From: Perilla frutescens
Taxonomy: Eukaryota > Streptophyta > Magnoliopsida > Lamiales > Lamiaceae
NCBI GenBank assembly: GCA_026008535.1
Contig: BRKX01000007.1
Location: 58,765,001-58,829,000, forward strand
Reading direction: 5' to 3'
DNA: 64,000 bases
The notes beneath the pieces are model-generated. The model made no database searches, was not told the origin of the DNA, and saw only the letters and a program-made list of their open reading frames with translations. Positions within the stretch are counted from its first letter, which is position 1. The number at the start of each line of letters is the position of its first letter. This document shows positions 1 through 12,300 of this stretch, piece after piece. The position numbers and the translations under genes are program-made.

Positions 1-2096
1 TCCAAATATGGATGAAATATTCGGTTCATCAAATCTATAAAAATTGCTGGTGCGTTTGTTAACCCAAATGGCGTTACTATGAATTCATAGTATCCATAGC
101 GTGTTCGAAATGCAGTTTTTGGAATATCCTCCTTTCAAACCTTAAGTTGATGGTATCCAGATCGTAGATCAATTTTTGAAAACACACAGGCTCCCTTGAG
201 CTGGTCAAATAAATCATCTATCCCTGGAATAGGATATCTATTTTTTCTAGTTAACTTGTTTAGTTCTGTGTAATCGATGCACATCCGTAATGTGCCATCT
301 TTCTTTTTTACAAACAGTATGGGTATTCCCCAAGGTGAAACACTAGGTTGTATGAAACCTAAGTCCAGCAGTTCTTGCAATTGCACATTTAATTCTTGCA
401 ATTCTTTGGGAGCCATTCTATATGGTGCTTTGGAAGTTGGTGCAGCTCCCGACTCCAAATCAATTGTGAATTCAACTTGCCTATCAGGTGGTACTCCTGG
501 TAGATCTTGTGGAAATACACCCTCAAATTCTTGAACAATAGGGACTTGATCTATCGTTATGTTGTCTTTTTCCTTTCCTGTTAGGTTCACCAAAAACATC
601 TGACAAATCCCCTTTTTCAACATCTTTGTGGTCTTCAATGCTGAAATGATTGGTACCTTTGTACCTAATTTTGCTCCGAAAAATTTAACTTCTTATTCTC
701 CTGGTTTCTTAAAAGTAACTTCCCTCTCATGGCAGTATATTATTGCATACACCGTGGTTAACCAATCTATTCCCAAGATTAGGTCAAAATCCTTCATTGT
801 GATAACATGTAAGTCTATTTTGAATTTCTTGTCACTTATATCAAGCTCTATGTTCAAGCGCATCTTATCTGCTATCATAGTTTTTCTTGAGGGAATGCTA
901 ACTTCTAAGGTATTAACAGCTTCATCTTGCTTTAAGTTCAATCGTTCACATGTTTCTTCCGAAATGAAAGAGTGTGTTGTCCCTGTATCAAACAATGCTA
1001 GTACAGGTATAACAAGCAAGTTAATCATACCTGCTAGGTTTTCTGGATTTTGTGCAGCTTGCTGCTGGTTCAGTGCATAAACTCTAGCTTGTTGCTGGCC
1101 GCGCTGTCCCTGGTTTGGTGCAAAAAATTTTCCTTGGTTTGGCTCAGGGTTGCTACCTTGATTAGGCCCGGGATTTCCTCCTTGTTGTGGCCTAAAGTTG
1201 TTTCCTTGATTCGGCCTAGGGTTGTTTCCCTGATTTGGTCGCTGAGGAGGTCTATTATTTCTAATATTATTGCGACAATCCCTAGCCATATGTCCTGGCT
1301 TTCCACAGATAAAGCATCCATCATTTCCCGCCATACATCTGCCTGGATGGTACCTATGGTATCTTGGGCAAGGCCCGTTGTTTCTGTATTGATTGAACTG
1401 ATTATTCTGATTGTTTCCCTGCCATGGCTGTCTTCTTCCTTGGAAATTTCCTTTACTGTTATCCTCTCATTTCATTTTTCCTTTTAGGTCTTGAGTTTGT
1501 TGTAGTGACTGTTGTGGTACTCGATCCACTGGCATTATGTTCAGGGCCCTACTCAAAGTTTGTGCATACGTCATCTCATCCTGACCTACTAGGGTTATCT
1601 CAATTTCTGGTCTCAGGCCCTTTCGAAATTTTTTTGCTTTCTTCTTATCAGTGTCCACGAGATGTGGGGCATACCTTGACAGTTGGTTAAAATTTCTATC
1701 ATACTCTGTGATAGTAGATTTTCCTTGCCGAAGATTCCAAAATTCTGACTCCTTCTTCTCTCTAAAGCAGTCTGTAATATACTTTTGATATATCTCAGCC
1801 TTAAAATCATCCCAAGAAAATTGTTGCCATTGTTCTTCCGTCATTGTTCTACGTACAGACTCCCACCAATAGTCTGCATCATCTGTCAGCTGAAATTGAG
1901 CACAAGCTATAAAATTAAAGATTCATTCCATGGCACGAATCCACTTCTCAGCATCCATTGGATCACCCATTCCATTAAACATAGGTGGATTATGTTTTCG
2001 AAAGTCATTCTCAATTCGTGACAGGCGAATAGGTATTTCTACCTCTGGTATCTCTTCTCAGATTTCTGAGATTGGCAATCTCCTACGTGGCGGCAT
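1..2096 (-). pseudogene. gag-protease-RT of gypsy element, degenerate and 3' truncated
   Basis: One reading frame runs from an ATG at 2096 to the window edge, broken by in-frame stops near 2060 and 1919, at 1467, 693 and 135. Several look like CGA-to-TGA or TGG-to-TGA changes, the signature of deaminated methylcytosine. The gag core lies at about 2000-1470. A CCHC zinc knuckle (CFICGKPGHMARDC) is near 1310. The aspartic protease motif DTGTTHSF is near 960. The RT begins around 560 with the typical PYRMAP, VKKKDGTLRMCIDY and KIDLRSGYHQ motifs, and continues past the stop at 135 off the edge. The order gag-PR-RT and these motifs fit Ty3/gypsy chromoviruses; Tekay/Del is my best clade guess. No function is expected. 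Confidence 0.85.
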
Positions 2097-2618
2097 CCTA
2101 AATATAAATCGAAATCATAAGTTAATATGTGTAATATTTTTTGTAAATTAATTTTTTTTGAAATTATAATAATAAGAAATAATATAGAATAAAATAAAAA
2201 AAACATTGGTTGCCTCATAAGAATGGCTTTATACACACATAAATCAAGACCATATACAGTAATAGCCATACATGAACGATAAAGGAAAAGTGCCTCCAAA
2301 AGAGGACTTTTACATATATACAATGATCACTGTTTATGTACATACATCATATATACAATACATATATATACCAAACTATACAATACAAACTACTACCCAT
2401 ACAAAAAGATATCGGGTCGGTCTAAAACAAAAAGGCTACCAGACCCACGATACAATTAAAAAGAGATGCGTTGCTAACCTAGCCAAGCGCTATCATCATC
2501 CAACCATCTATTAATTTCCAGTTAAATCCACTATCTCATCCTCAACAGGATCCTCCTCATTTGTCTCCTCATCATTTGTAACATCATCCATCATGCCGCA
2601 CCTTCTGTCATGATCATC

Positions 2619-3158
2619 CTAAGCTCTAGGTGGTACTGACCCATCAGTCTGATCAGCCCGCGTACCTGATGGTCCAGTCTCGGCATCGTGAGTACCTACA
2701 TGAGAAATGAAACTAGGAACATGTATACCAACATCTACCTCCACACCCTGCTGCACGACAGAATCTGGTGGACCGGGACTGCGCGAGGGTGCTGCTACGT
2801 CTACTGGAGGACATCCTCTATAAAGTGCCCAGATCCTTAGAATCATACTACAATATCTAGGAAAGTCTCCGATCTCGGCCATGGTATCAGGGTCACGATC
2901 GACCGTATCACCCAACACCTATAGCGCTCTCTGCCTCCAGCAAGGTGGTAAACCATAAGCCAACCTAAAAGAGGCCTCAAAGTCTAAAACTCCTCTCTCG
3001 GCTCCACTGGCACATCGCAAAAGTGACACAAAATGCCTAATGTACTCGTGGACGGTATTAGATTGATCTCTGACATATATACGAAATCTCTTAATATGCA
3101 CCTCAAAAGTATAGAAATTTTGAGAATGCTTCTGTGCTGTCTCAATCACCCTGACCAT
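2619..3158 (-). pseudogene. Unrecognised ORF upstream of gag, one internal stop
   Basis: From an ATG at 3158 the frame stays open for 79 codons, hits TAG at 2919-2921, and continues in the same frame to 2619, giving about 178 codons. I do not recognise the product. A stretch with EYIRHF..LLR.A loosely resembles the EY...F..LSRYA helix of retrotransposon gag proteins, followed by a proline- and acid-rich C-terminus. A possible splice acceptor (TTCTTCAG) directly precedes the ATG, and a possible donor (AAG|GTAAGG) lies near 3908 at the end of LTR-like sequence. It lies between the LTR and gag of the left element, so it may be an extra ORF of that element or a remnant of another insertion. Coding status is uncertain. 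Confidence 0.35.
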
Positions 3159-3899
3159 CTGAAGAATTCCACTAAATTAATCTAAGTTTTCAAGAGCAAC
3201 ATGATAACTTAATGGTCAATGATAGGTTCAACCTACTATAGTCTAAATGCTTTGCTATGTTCAATCTAAAAGCCATTCACAACTTATTCTCATCACTTAA
3301 AGTGATTTTGTTCTCTTTTAATTATTACTATCCTTTGGTCAAAACTAAAATCTAGATATCTTAACATCTTAAGTAACTTTAGACGAATCACAAACTCTCG
3401 TCATGAAACCTTAATAAAATTCGAATCACGATACTTTATAGTGAAATCTAGAGATAATTCTTTACTTATAGATCACAACCTCCTGTCGTGAAACTTTGAA
3501 ATAACTTTTATTCAAATAATTCACAAAATTTAATCATGAAACCTGATATATTATAAATAATCGATTCATGTTATCTTATCACAAAACCTGAAAAATATTT
3601 TTAAATAATTGAATCACGATATATAATCATGAAACATGTAAAATATTTTCAATAAACGAATAAATTACCAAATCATCAAAGGGAACTTATCCCACCAATC
3701 AATTGTAAAGGCACGTCTCAATAATAAGCACAAATCATAATATGATTCAAAAATATTTGAAGACAAGCTATATCAGAGTAAACGGAACAAGCACAGAGCA
3801 TCTTGATTAAACTTAAGCAATTTATTTCAAACTACTTCATTGTTTTAGAGTATTTAGGATCTCTAAACAACACAAAAAGAGCAAGCATATAACAAAAAG

Positions 3900-4427
3900 C
3901 TAGCCCTTACCTTAGCTCCGTCATCTTCTAGCCCACATCTCAACTTGAAAATATTTTTTAAAAGATTTGGGTTGAGTACTAGTGTACCCAGTGGGAAATT
4001 TTTGATAAACAGTTCATAATCCTTTTATAAATATGAATATCATATCCACACAAGTATAACAATGGAAAGGTTTCAAATCTAAAAGTATTCCATGTATACA
4101 AAGCTCTTTTTTTAACCTTACTTGCACGCTCTATCTCAACTGTCCCTTCCGACAGTGTCGTAACATATATACACGTCCTCCAACCCAACTGTCTAATAAA
4201 AGATAGTGTATACGATCTCAAAGCTTTAAGGATCCGAACTCGAGTCTAGTTAAGCACTCAATGTTTTTGTAGGATACTGGCGAACGCGAACAGTGAGCTA
4301 AAACATTTTGATACAGATATTCATGCTTTACAGTTGATAAACAGTTGAGCTTATTAGCTGAACATAATTTGAGAAAGATATAGCCCACCTGATAATATGA
4401 GCACATATATTTGAGCAGGGTATTACA
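3900..4427 (-). repeat. 5' LTR (outer part) of the left gypsy element
   Basis: On the minus strand the sequence starts TGTAATACCCTG, the usual TGTAA(C/T)ACCC start of plant gypsy LTRs, and reaches a conserved CACT..GTACTCAACCC module near 3960-3995. In other LTRs of this window that module lies about 530-580 bp before the LTR end. The inner end here is not visible. Target-site duplication cannot be tested because the other end is outside the window. Confidence 0.5.
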
Positions 4428-4432
4428 GAGTG

Positions 4433-4919
4433 GACGAGGGTCTTAATTGGACCGCACCTAGTATCAAAAATAATTTAAAAAAAATCATTTATGTCAATTA
4501 TAATTTTAATATATCGAAAAATCCAAGATTTATGTACCTAATAATTAATTTATGAGTCATGGGTTAAATAGGAAATTCAAATAAAATTTTATGGCTAAAT
4601 TGGTTTTTAAATAATTTGACCAATTTCAATTTTAATAAATCTGAAAATTAGGAAATTTATGGGCTAATTTAATCAATTTATGAAGTTTTGGGTTAGATAT
4701 TAATTTCTAAAAATTTATAGGATCCAAATGTACTTTTAAACACTTTTGAGTGATTATGAAATTTTTATATCTTCTAGGAGCATTTCCTAATTTTTATGAA
4801 TTAATGAGGATGGCCATTATGCAATTTACTTAATTGCAATTAAATCCCTCCTTTATTCCTTAAAGAAAAACACGATATACAGCTTATTGAGAAAAACCAA
4901 TTTCTAATTCAACTTCATT

Positions 4920-4964
<45 letters not shown>

Positions 4965-5352
4965 AATTAGAAATGGGATCAGAACAGAAATTTCCCAAAT
5001 TCTCTTCCCAAAATCCCTAACTCTCCAATCTCTGTTCTTCCACTTAATTCCGATGAACCCATCACCGTCCGCCATCAACCAGCCCACTCGAGTCAGAAGA
5101 GTTCATTCATGACTCAGACTAGACCCAACTTTTTGACTACACGACTCGAGTTCGGTTGCAGTGGTGTTTCACCGATGAATCGACTACAACACTCAACTCC
5201 TTTTCAGTTTCAGCTTAACGCCGATAACTGTTCACCATAGCTCGAACCATAGCCGCAGCCCAGACCTGCTCGATACTTAACCCAACGTAGCCCGAGCCCG
5301 ATACCACTCTCCCCTGCTTTGACAACCTAGGCCCACGACTTGAAGCCACACA
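4433..5352. other. Non-coding, LTR-like DNA between two insertions
   Basis: There is no credible coding sequence. The A/T-rich part with repeated phrases such as GGGCTAA..TGG resembles LTR U3 DNA, followed by a pyrimidine-rich leader. After removing the 5358-28093 insertion the sequence would continue at 28099, so both flanks probably belong to one older repeat. A minus-strand ORF here only translates the microsatellite into RE repeats. Confidence 0.4.
4921..4961. repeat. (CT)n microsatellite
   Basis: An almost perfect CT dinucleotide run of about 40 bases lies in a pyrimidine-rich leader-like stretch. Confidence 0.9.
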
Positions 5353-5648
5353 CACCTTGTAACACCCCAAATCCCATAATAGAGGCCCAATGAATTTTAT
5401 AGAGCCCAAATGCTTAAATTGTATTCCATTTTTAATAAAAGGCCCAAATGATGGGCTTTCTAGCCCAATTATGAGTTTATTTATTTACAGCCCAATTATT
5501 ATCGAAACGAGACAAACGAATACATTAGACGATAGTGCTCATCGATACGAATCTATAGAACTTGATTTCATCTTTGTTAGACTTCAATTGACCAAGTTAT
5601 GATTTAATCATTGATATAATTGGACTTTAGGGTTAAGTCATGGAGGGG

Positions 5649-5656
5649 TATAAATA
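5649..5656 (+). promoter_or_regulatory. LTR TATA box
   Basis: TATAAATA lies inside the palindrome GGGGTATAAATACCCC, ahead of a CT-rich leader. It is repeated in the 3' LTR near 16796. It is a likely core promoter for element transcription, judged by position and sequence only. Confidence 0.65.
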
Positions 5657-6364
5657 CCCCCTCATTACCACTTAAGCCTCCTTAGCTCATTTCAATTCAT
5701 TCAAAGGGGATCAGCCCTCTCTCCACTCTCTCCTTACTCCTCCCCTCGCCACCACCACCTCCGCCGCCGGCCACCATCGCCGCCGGTCGCCGACGCCTCC
5801 TCTACCACGGGAAAAATTTTCCGGCGGGATTTTTAACATGCAATATCACTTTTTGATTCCCCTTATTCTTATCTTTCCATTTCTTTGATTATTTTTGAAA
5901 GAATTTGAGGTTTAGGCATCCGATTTTCGGATCTAAGAGTGGGTTAAACCCTAGCCTTTTAGAATCTCTTTTCTTCTTTATTTTTCAATTTTTATTTTAA
6001 TTTTTATGGTTGTAAATGTAAATTTATAGGCTGTTTTGACTATGTTATAAATTAGTCTTAGTAGAAGATTTGCATGTGTGTGGAATTGTGTAGATCAACA
6101 TTTAGAATGAGTTTATGTGGTTTAATAATGGATTGGAGAAAAATGATTTTATTGATATATAGTTTGGTGGAATTAGGTTATGGAAACTTGAGAAAAGAGT
6201 TTATGCTAAATGGTGGAATTTTGAGTGCATGTGTGTGCGTGAATCCAGAGTCTGTGTGTGTGTGTTCTTTTAATTTTTTCTTTTATTTTCTTTCAATATA
6301 TATATATATATATATTCTAGAATTATTAATTAAAAAGTTTGATTGATAGTTTAATATAAATATC

Positions 6365-6994
6365 TAGCCTAATGGTTAATCATTTAATTTTATATGCAAA
6401 GGTCTAAATATTCAAATATACTTGAAGTAGTTTATTATTTTAATTAATGCATGCATTACTGTCTTTATTTAATTAAAATCATACTTTGATTTTTGAAAAT
6501 GGTATTTAGCTAAATGGGTGGAGTTCAGATTGTTATTTGAGAGGTCTAGCGTTCAAAACCTTTTTTGAACATTTTATTTATTGATTTTATTCCAATATGA
6601 TTCTGCACTATAAATAAATAAAAATATGTCACAATTTTCGAAAATGGCCTCTGGCCCAATGGTTGTGTTCTGCATTTTATTATGGATAGGTCAAAGGTTC
6701 AAAACCTTTAGAATGCATTTTATATATTTTTATTCCAAGATACTTATGAACTTTATTTAATTAAAATCACTAAATAAATTTTGAAAATGGTGTTTAGTCT
6801 AATGGTGAGAGTTTAGTTTTTATGCTAGAGGTCTAAGTTTCAATCCACTTTAATGTATTTTATAATCCTCTTTTTACTCAAGCATTTATGAGTGTATTTG
6901 ATTAAAGCAATTTAATTAAGGTTACATAAATTCTTCTAGCTTACTGGTTAAGTGCTTACTATTTCAATTAGATTTTGGTCAAGTGTTCAAGCCC
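6365..6994 (+). repeat. Five tRNA-like (A box/B box) modules in the LTR
   Basis: Five modules about 140 bp apart each have an A-box-like TAGC/TAGTCTAATGG and, 30-45 bases on, a B-box-like GGTTCAAAACC. A/B positions are 6365/6402, 6507/6549, 6652/6696, 6795/6836 and 6937/6983. They match RNA polymerase III internal promoter consensus loosely but lack acceptor stems, so they are not tRNA genes. The 3' LTR (25850-26820) has about two more modules than this copy. Confidence 0.6.
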
Positions 6995-8312
6995 TCTTGA
7001 CTACATAATCATATTATATTTATACCTTATTTTTATTTGGTCTATTTTTCTTAATTTAGATTAAATTCAAAATTAAGTGTATCATATAATAAATCAATAT
7101 TTCCATATTAATATTCTATGATCCTTTAAATCTTAAATTAAGTTTTATAATTTCCCCCTATGAATTTAAGCCATCTATTTGTATGATTGAGGACTCCGAT
7201 ATATTTTAAGCTAGGATCTCGTTCAACTTTTAGGCGACGTCAGGATACGCTCTTACTTTAGGGACTCGTTCCCTAGATCCTTATTTACGTTATAGTATAT
7301 ATTTAGAAGATTAATATGTTAATAAGACATAGTTCTTATGTATAGGTCCTAATTCGAGACTCGTTTAGGATGACGATTAAGGCGATTCATATATTTAAGT
7401 ATAAGGTCCTAATCCGACAGCTGGCTTCAGATGAGAATTTTTGAATAAAGCTACAGCTAATTTAGCTATATGATGGGTTTACTTACTAAAATGCTTTCGA
7501 AAATATATTTAAACTTTCGTTCGCTATGAAAAATGATTTATGCTTATGTTGCTCAATATGGATTGACACGACTCATATGAGGAATTCCGAATATGGCACT
7601 CCGGTGCAATTACTTATGAATATGTTTATGTTATGAATGTGTTATAGTTTATATGTGATCACATTAGGGTCGGTCTCCACTATGTCGATTGAGCATATGA
7701 TTTATGACATGTCAAATATGAATTTATTGATACTATTATTGCAAATTATTGGACGAATGTATGAGTATTCCCACGGAGTGTTTTCTGGCACTCAGCCCCA
7801 CTATTTAAAAATATTTTCAGGTAATTGATGATGGCAGTGGCAGACGTGGACTAATGTGGACATTTTGTATGGTTGACCGTATTCTAGTTTTTGAAATATT
7901 GACTCTATTTAGTTTTGGTCAACAAATATGATTAATTATGCTTCCGCTGTATGTCTATGGATTATTTAAATATTCTATGGATGCGTGTGATCGTCGTGGC
8001 CTTACTGGCATAATTTGATTGTTGAATATTAGATTTTTGACTAGTCAAGGTTGAACATGTTTTAATTGGTGGTTCGAAAGGTGTGATTTTAAAATGATAG
8101 GTTGGTTGAAAAGTCTGATCTTATGTGATTGGTTGTTGAATGGTAAACGCCTATGAGCATGGAATTTATTAATATTTTAAACGAAGTGTTGTCCGAATTT
8201 TTATAATTCGAGAAAATGATTTATGTTAGTTTGTGAAAATTTTATTATGATTTTATTTCATCGTGTGTGTTCCCGTTAGCGCACTAGGCCTCCGGGTTCA
8301 AGGCGCTACATA

Positions 8313-8327
8313 TGGTATCAGAGCGGG
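8313..8327 (+). other. Primer-binding site (tRNA-Met type)
   Basis: TGGTATCAGAGCGGG lies two bases after the LTR end and matches the standard plant initiator-Met primer site TGGTATCAGAGC. Confidence 0.85.
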
Positions 8328-9501
8328 TCTACGAATCTGTAGGCCTGCGGAGTTATTTTGAAATATTATTTACAAAAAAAAAATTACTTGCCTATGGTCC
8401 CATGTCCACTCCACGCCTCGCCCAATCAGGTATAAATTTTATGAGAATAAATCTTTGTTGAGCAAAGTATATTTTAGGCAAACGTATATTATGTTTGAGA
8501 AATTATGATAAAGAAAATGCTTGATTACAATGTATTTCAAGCCTAAGTTATTAGAAATCTATTGGTTTGCCTTATTATGAAAATGTTTAATCCAAACACT
8601 TATGATATGATCCCATCATAGGATGAACCTAGATGGACTTTGTCATAATTAAATTGCGTGTAAGTTTTCACTTACTTAGTGAAATATGTTGGACTATTTA
8701 TGCAGTACACGATATATTTTGAGAACTTTAGCTATGACTAAGAATCGGGTAACCCTTACTATATTCATGTGATCGAGATAATTCAACGAGCTAGAGGAAG
8801 ACACCAGTGAAGATGCTCCTACAAGATGAAAATTTCAACTTGAGCTACAGACGAACTTACTCTATTATATCGATAGTTAGTTACATGGTATGAGTACTTT
8901 GATTAGATCCAAGTACGTTGTAAACTAGATGAACTATGAAACTCCTAATGATAAGTATTGACCTGGTATGCGACATTTGAAGTAAGGATAACTATGATGA
9001 CGCCGCGTGCGATATATGAACATTTGCACATAAGTTGCGATGCAATTTCTTACGATTTTCAAATTGCTCTTTTATGAGGTACCGATTGAGAACTATACGT
9101 AGTCTCACTATGTTTTATGGACTAATTATATTTTGTCAGGACGTGCGTGTAATGCATTTACCCACTAAGTATCCCGGATCTAATTTAGAACCGACTAAGA
9201 TAAGAAATTTCATGGTACTTATGAAATACGAAAGAGTTATTCTCTCCAAGAGCGAATAAAGAAGAATGAGTTCAACTCTACACGATGCTGATCAGAATCG
9301 ATCCTGACAAATACAATGCTTCATGATCTATGTTAAGTGTTAAGAACTACGTAAATAACTATAAGCTCAAAAAAATATGTCAGTAGATTGAAACTCAGCC
9401 AACATAATATGAATCGAATATGTAATGAGACGTTATAAGCTAGATCAACAAACAATTTCAACGATATGATCGTTAGTATTCAACAATCATGGTGAACCTG
9501 A

Positions 9502-9516
9502 AAGAAGAAGAAGAAG

Positions 9517-9546
<30 letters not shown>
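9502..9546 (+). repeat. (GAA)n microsatellite
   Basis: About 15 perfect AGA/GAA trinucleotides lie in decayed retrotransposon interior. Confidence 0.9.
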
Positions 9547-9547
<1 letters not shown>

Positions 9548-9650
9548 GACATTGAGAAGTATGTAGTACGATATGTGTTGGAATATATTTAAATTTCGAT
9601 TATAGTTATCTTAAGGCAAATATGGATGTAATAGAATTAATTAAATGCTT

Positions 9651-10791
9651 TGATGTTACCCTGAGAATGGATTGACCTGATGTAACCAATACGATGCGGA
9701 AGCTTATCGAATCGAACAAACGCCAACTTGACAAATGATTCAACCCAACAAAAAACTGAATAATAACAAATAAATAACCTAAATAAACTGATCTCAAATC
9801 AAATTTCAGACTAAACACCAAGATATCACAAAATCCCCAATTTCGACCCGAAGTACCCTAATTCTTGACCTAATCAATTGACCTAGCATACGAAGTCGGA
9901 TTATGCTCAAATTTTAGTACAATGCATAAATGTACAGAAGAAACAACATATCCAAAAATCAGATCAAACGCACACATAAATTGAGAGATGGCTCGGTGGT
10001 GATTTTTAGGCGATTTACGGCTCGATTGGATGGTATATGTGAAATCTGGACTTGGGGCTGAATATGGACGATGGTAACAACGTGGTGGATGGTGTGGGAT
10101 GTGATGTGTATGGAGGTGTGGTGGTGATGGTACACGATGTGGAGGTGAATGGAAATGAAATGGATAGAAAAAGCTTACCCGAAACGAACCCCGGATCTAC
10201 GAGAATCCAAAACGCGAGTATGGAGTAGAACTTCGTGGCAGATCAACCCATACACTACTAGATGCACGAATGAATATTTTGATTTCGAGTTTGTAGGTGC
10301 CATTTCACAAACCTTACCAAGAACTATCGATATGCGTGTTTTTGAGACGGGATGAACGACAAAGCGTTTTTTTATCAAATCCAATCTGTCTAATCCAGGG
10401 TTTGAAAGTTGCATAAATACTAACCTAAGGGAAAATGAAATTATTAAGTTAATGGGCTTAATAATTTTGAAAAATAAAAGAAAGCAAGCTAAAGACCCAA
10501 TTCACCTAACATTAATTTGGGCTTCAAATTAAATAAAATTCCACAACTGAAAATAGTCTAATTAAATGAAATAAAATCTGCACTAAATCCATCTAGGCCT
10601 CTTCATCTTCATCTTGTATTGAAAGCATAATAATTAGCTTGGGGCTACTTCGAACCATCAACTCTTCCTTGAGCTTCTTTCCAACGAAACACTGAAGGTA
10701 GTCTTGCAGTTTCTTGGCTCTAAGTCGCGTCACTGGACCACGCAGCTACAACTCCGGATTTAGTTTGCTAAAGCTCATCCCATACTCATCA
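9651..10791 (-). repeat. Solo LTR related to the CRM-like tail LTRs, minus strand
   Basis: On the minus strand this runs TGATGAGTATGG...GTAACATCA. Its first 130 bases encode the same basic tail seen in the LTRs at 24030 and 48204: GPVTRLRAKKLQDYLQ is readable near 10740-10690 after one TAG. Its far end (plus 9690-9760) is similar to the end of the LTR at 46865, sharing a GATGCGGAA..CTTAT..AT.GAA pattern. No partner LTR is nearby. The flanking pentamers (TGCTT and TGGCC) differ, so the insertion is old or the ends are off by a few bases. Confidence 0.65.
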
Positions 10792-12132
10792 TGGCCTGAA
10801 GATAATCGTGAAATAATTTGATGTCATGAGAAAGAAGTGATGCTCCAAACACCGAAGGAAGAAGATTTCACTTTTTACGAATTAAAATAAGTGTTATGGT
10901 ACTCAATATATTATCTATGAAAACGATTAAGAAGAAAGAATGTCAAGTTTTGATAGCAATTTTGACAGGTGATATGATGAATGGAAGAATTAATCATCGA
11001 AGTAGTATTGCAATGGAACAATAAGGTTGAAATAATCAATATGATGGAGATTCTAGGGAGTTCACATCGACAAATGAGTATTTCTCCACAAGCTCACAAA
11101 CAATATTGTTCATTGAAAGAAAGAGAATATGACAATGGCTAATACGAGTGAAAATAGGAAAAATATTGAAGGTTTTGTATCCGCAAGATACAAATAAGAA
11201 AAAGTATATTTCATTCATAAGAAATAATGACGAGTTGGAATGAAAGACGTTGCAAATAAGTTCATATTCGAGAAAACTACTAGTGAACAATATAAGTTAC
11301 CTTATGATAGATCTTGGCTTTCATAGCAAGAAGACTTTACATATATTGCAAAAGAAGGATTTTTTATATTATTTCAGGAACAACCTAGATAGAGCTTTCC
11401 ATCCAATGATTAAGTGATATTTTAAGAATATGAGGTTTCAGAATCTAAGTGAATAAGGAATGCACTTCATGAAATAAAAGACAAGTACATCAATGCGAGT
11501 ACGAACAACAAAGAAGACTTTGGAGATGACTATGAAGACAGAATGCTAAGTATTCTTAGTGAGCTTAGGAAGGAGGAAGACCAGTAATGTATGATAATTG
11601 ATGTACTGTTGTAAGAAAGTCTGAGGATGTAATTTTGAAGACTTATCTAGAATGCACCCGAATTGAAAAGTGGATTACACTATAGATCTTACATCGACAA
11701 TCGCGTTCATGATTAAAGGCACTATAAAGTGTGATGTAAAGTGATTACAAGAATAGAAGTACGGCTATATGAATTCCTAGACCAAAGATTTATAAGGTCA
11801 AGTATATTACCGAAGTTGCATCAATATTATATGTTATGAAAACTGCTAGATTGTTCTGAAGGTTATTGACGACCAAGAGTTGAGCATTTCAACAAGTAAA
11901 GGCAAACCACGACTATCTAAGATTAATGATCTACTCAACTAAGTAAAATAGTAAGTGTTTTATCCAAGATTATCTTGATATCCAGCTGGTAGCAGTTATA
12001 TTTGTGAGGAAGATACGTACAAGACCATTTCTAGACTTGTTATGGCCACTATGAGTTTGTAGTTATGTATTTTGATATGAGCAATACTCTTGTAGTATTC
12101 ATGTACCAATAGTTTAGCACGTGTAGGACAAT

Positions 12133-12300
12133 TTTGTCCTTGTACTTATGGATGATGTTATAGATTATGTTAGAAACAACCAACAACTTAAGAAATATCT
12201 AAAGACAATGTTGGAAACTTTTTGAATGAAGAGACTATATGATAAGTTGACAAGTAAGAGATTTACCTCGATGAAGATGAATTTCAAGGCCATATAGTAA
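12133..12300 (+). pseudogene. Reverse transcriptase remnant
   Basis: The frame reads FVLVLMDDV.DYVRNN.QL.KYLK..LE, matching the catalytic (Y/F).DD strand and the following EH..HL..VL helix of gypsy RT, then KRLYDKL. One TGA and substitutions at conserved sites break it, and the next 230 bases end at the solo LTR. It fixes the sense of the large element as plus strand. Confidence 0.6.

Larger units (their letters stand above)
1..4427 (-). mobile_element. Ty3/gypsy chromovirus (Tekay/Del-like), partial, minus strand
   Basis: Read on the minus strand, an LTR begins at 4427 with TGTAATACCCTG, followed by LTR-like sequence to about 3900, non-coding DNA, an unrecognised ORF at 2619-3158, and gag-protease-RT from 2096 to the window edge. 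The element leaves the window inside the RT, so RNase H, integrase and the 3' LTR are not seen. I found no clear primer-binding site between LTR and gag, so the inner end of the LTR is not fixed. The short module with CACTAGTACTCAACCC around 3960-3995 (minus) resembles one found in three other LTRs here. Stops in the coding part show it is dead. Confidence 0.75.
5358..8310 (+). repeat. 5' LTR of the large gypsy element
   Basis: The LTR runs TGTAACACCCC...GCGCTACA and is matched by the split 3' LTR at 16505-17046 plus 25404-28093. It holds a TATA box, a C/G-rich leader (CCGCCGCCGG), a series of tRNA-like A-box/B-box modules and, near 7771-7799, the conserved module GAGTGTTTTCTGGCACTCAG. It is about 280 bp shorter than the 3' copy, mainly because it has fewer tRNA-like modules. 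Confidence 0.92.

Noticed and set aside
4884..5087. 67-codon minus ORF with RERERE repeat
   Set aside because: It is the translation of the (CT)n microsatellite.
6365..6994. tRNA genes
   Set aside because: A and B boxes are present but acceptor and anticodon stems cannot be folded by eye; they are repeated LTR modules.
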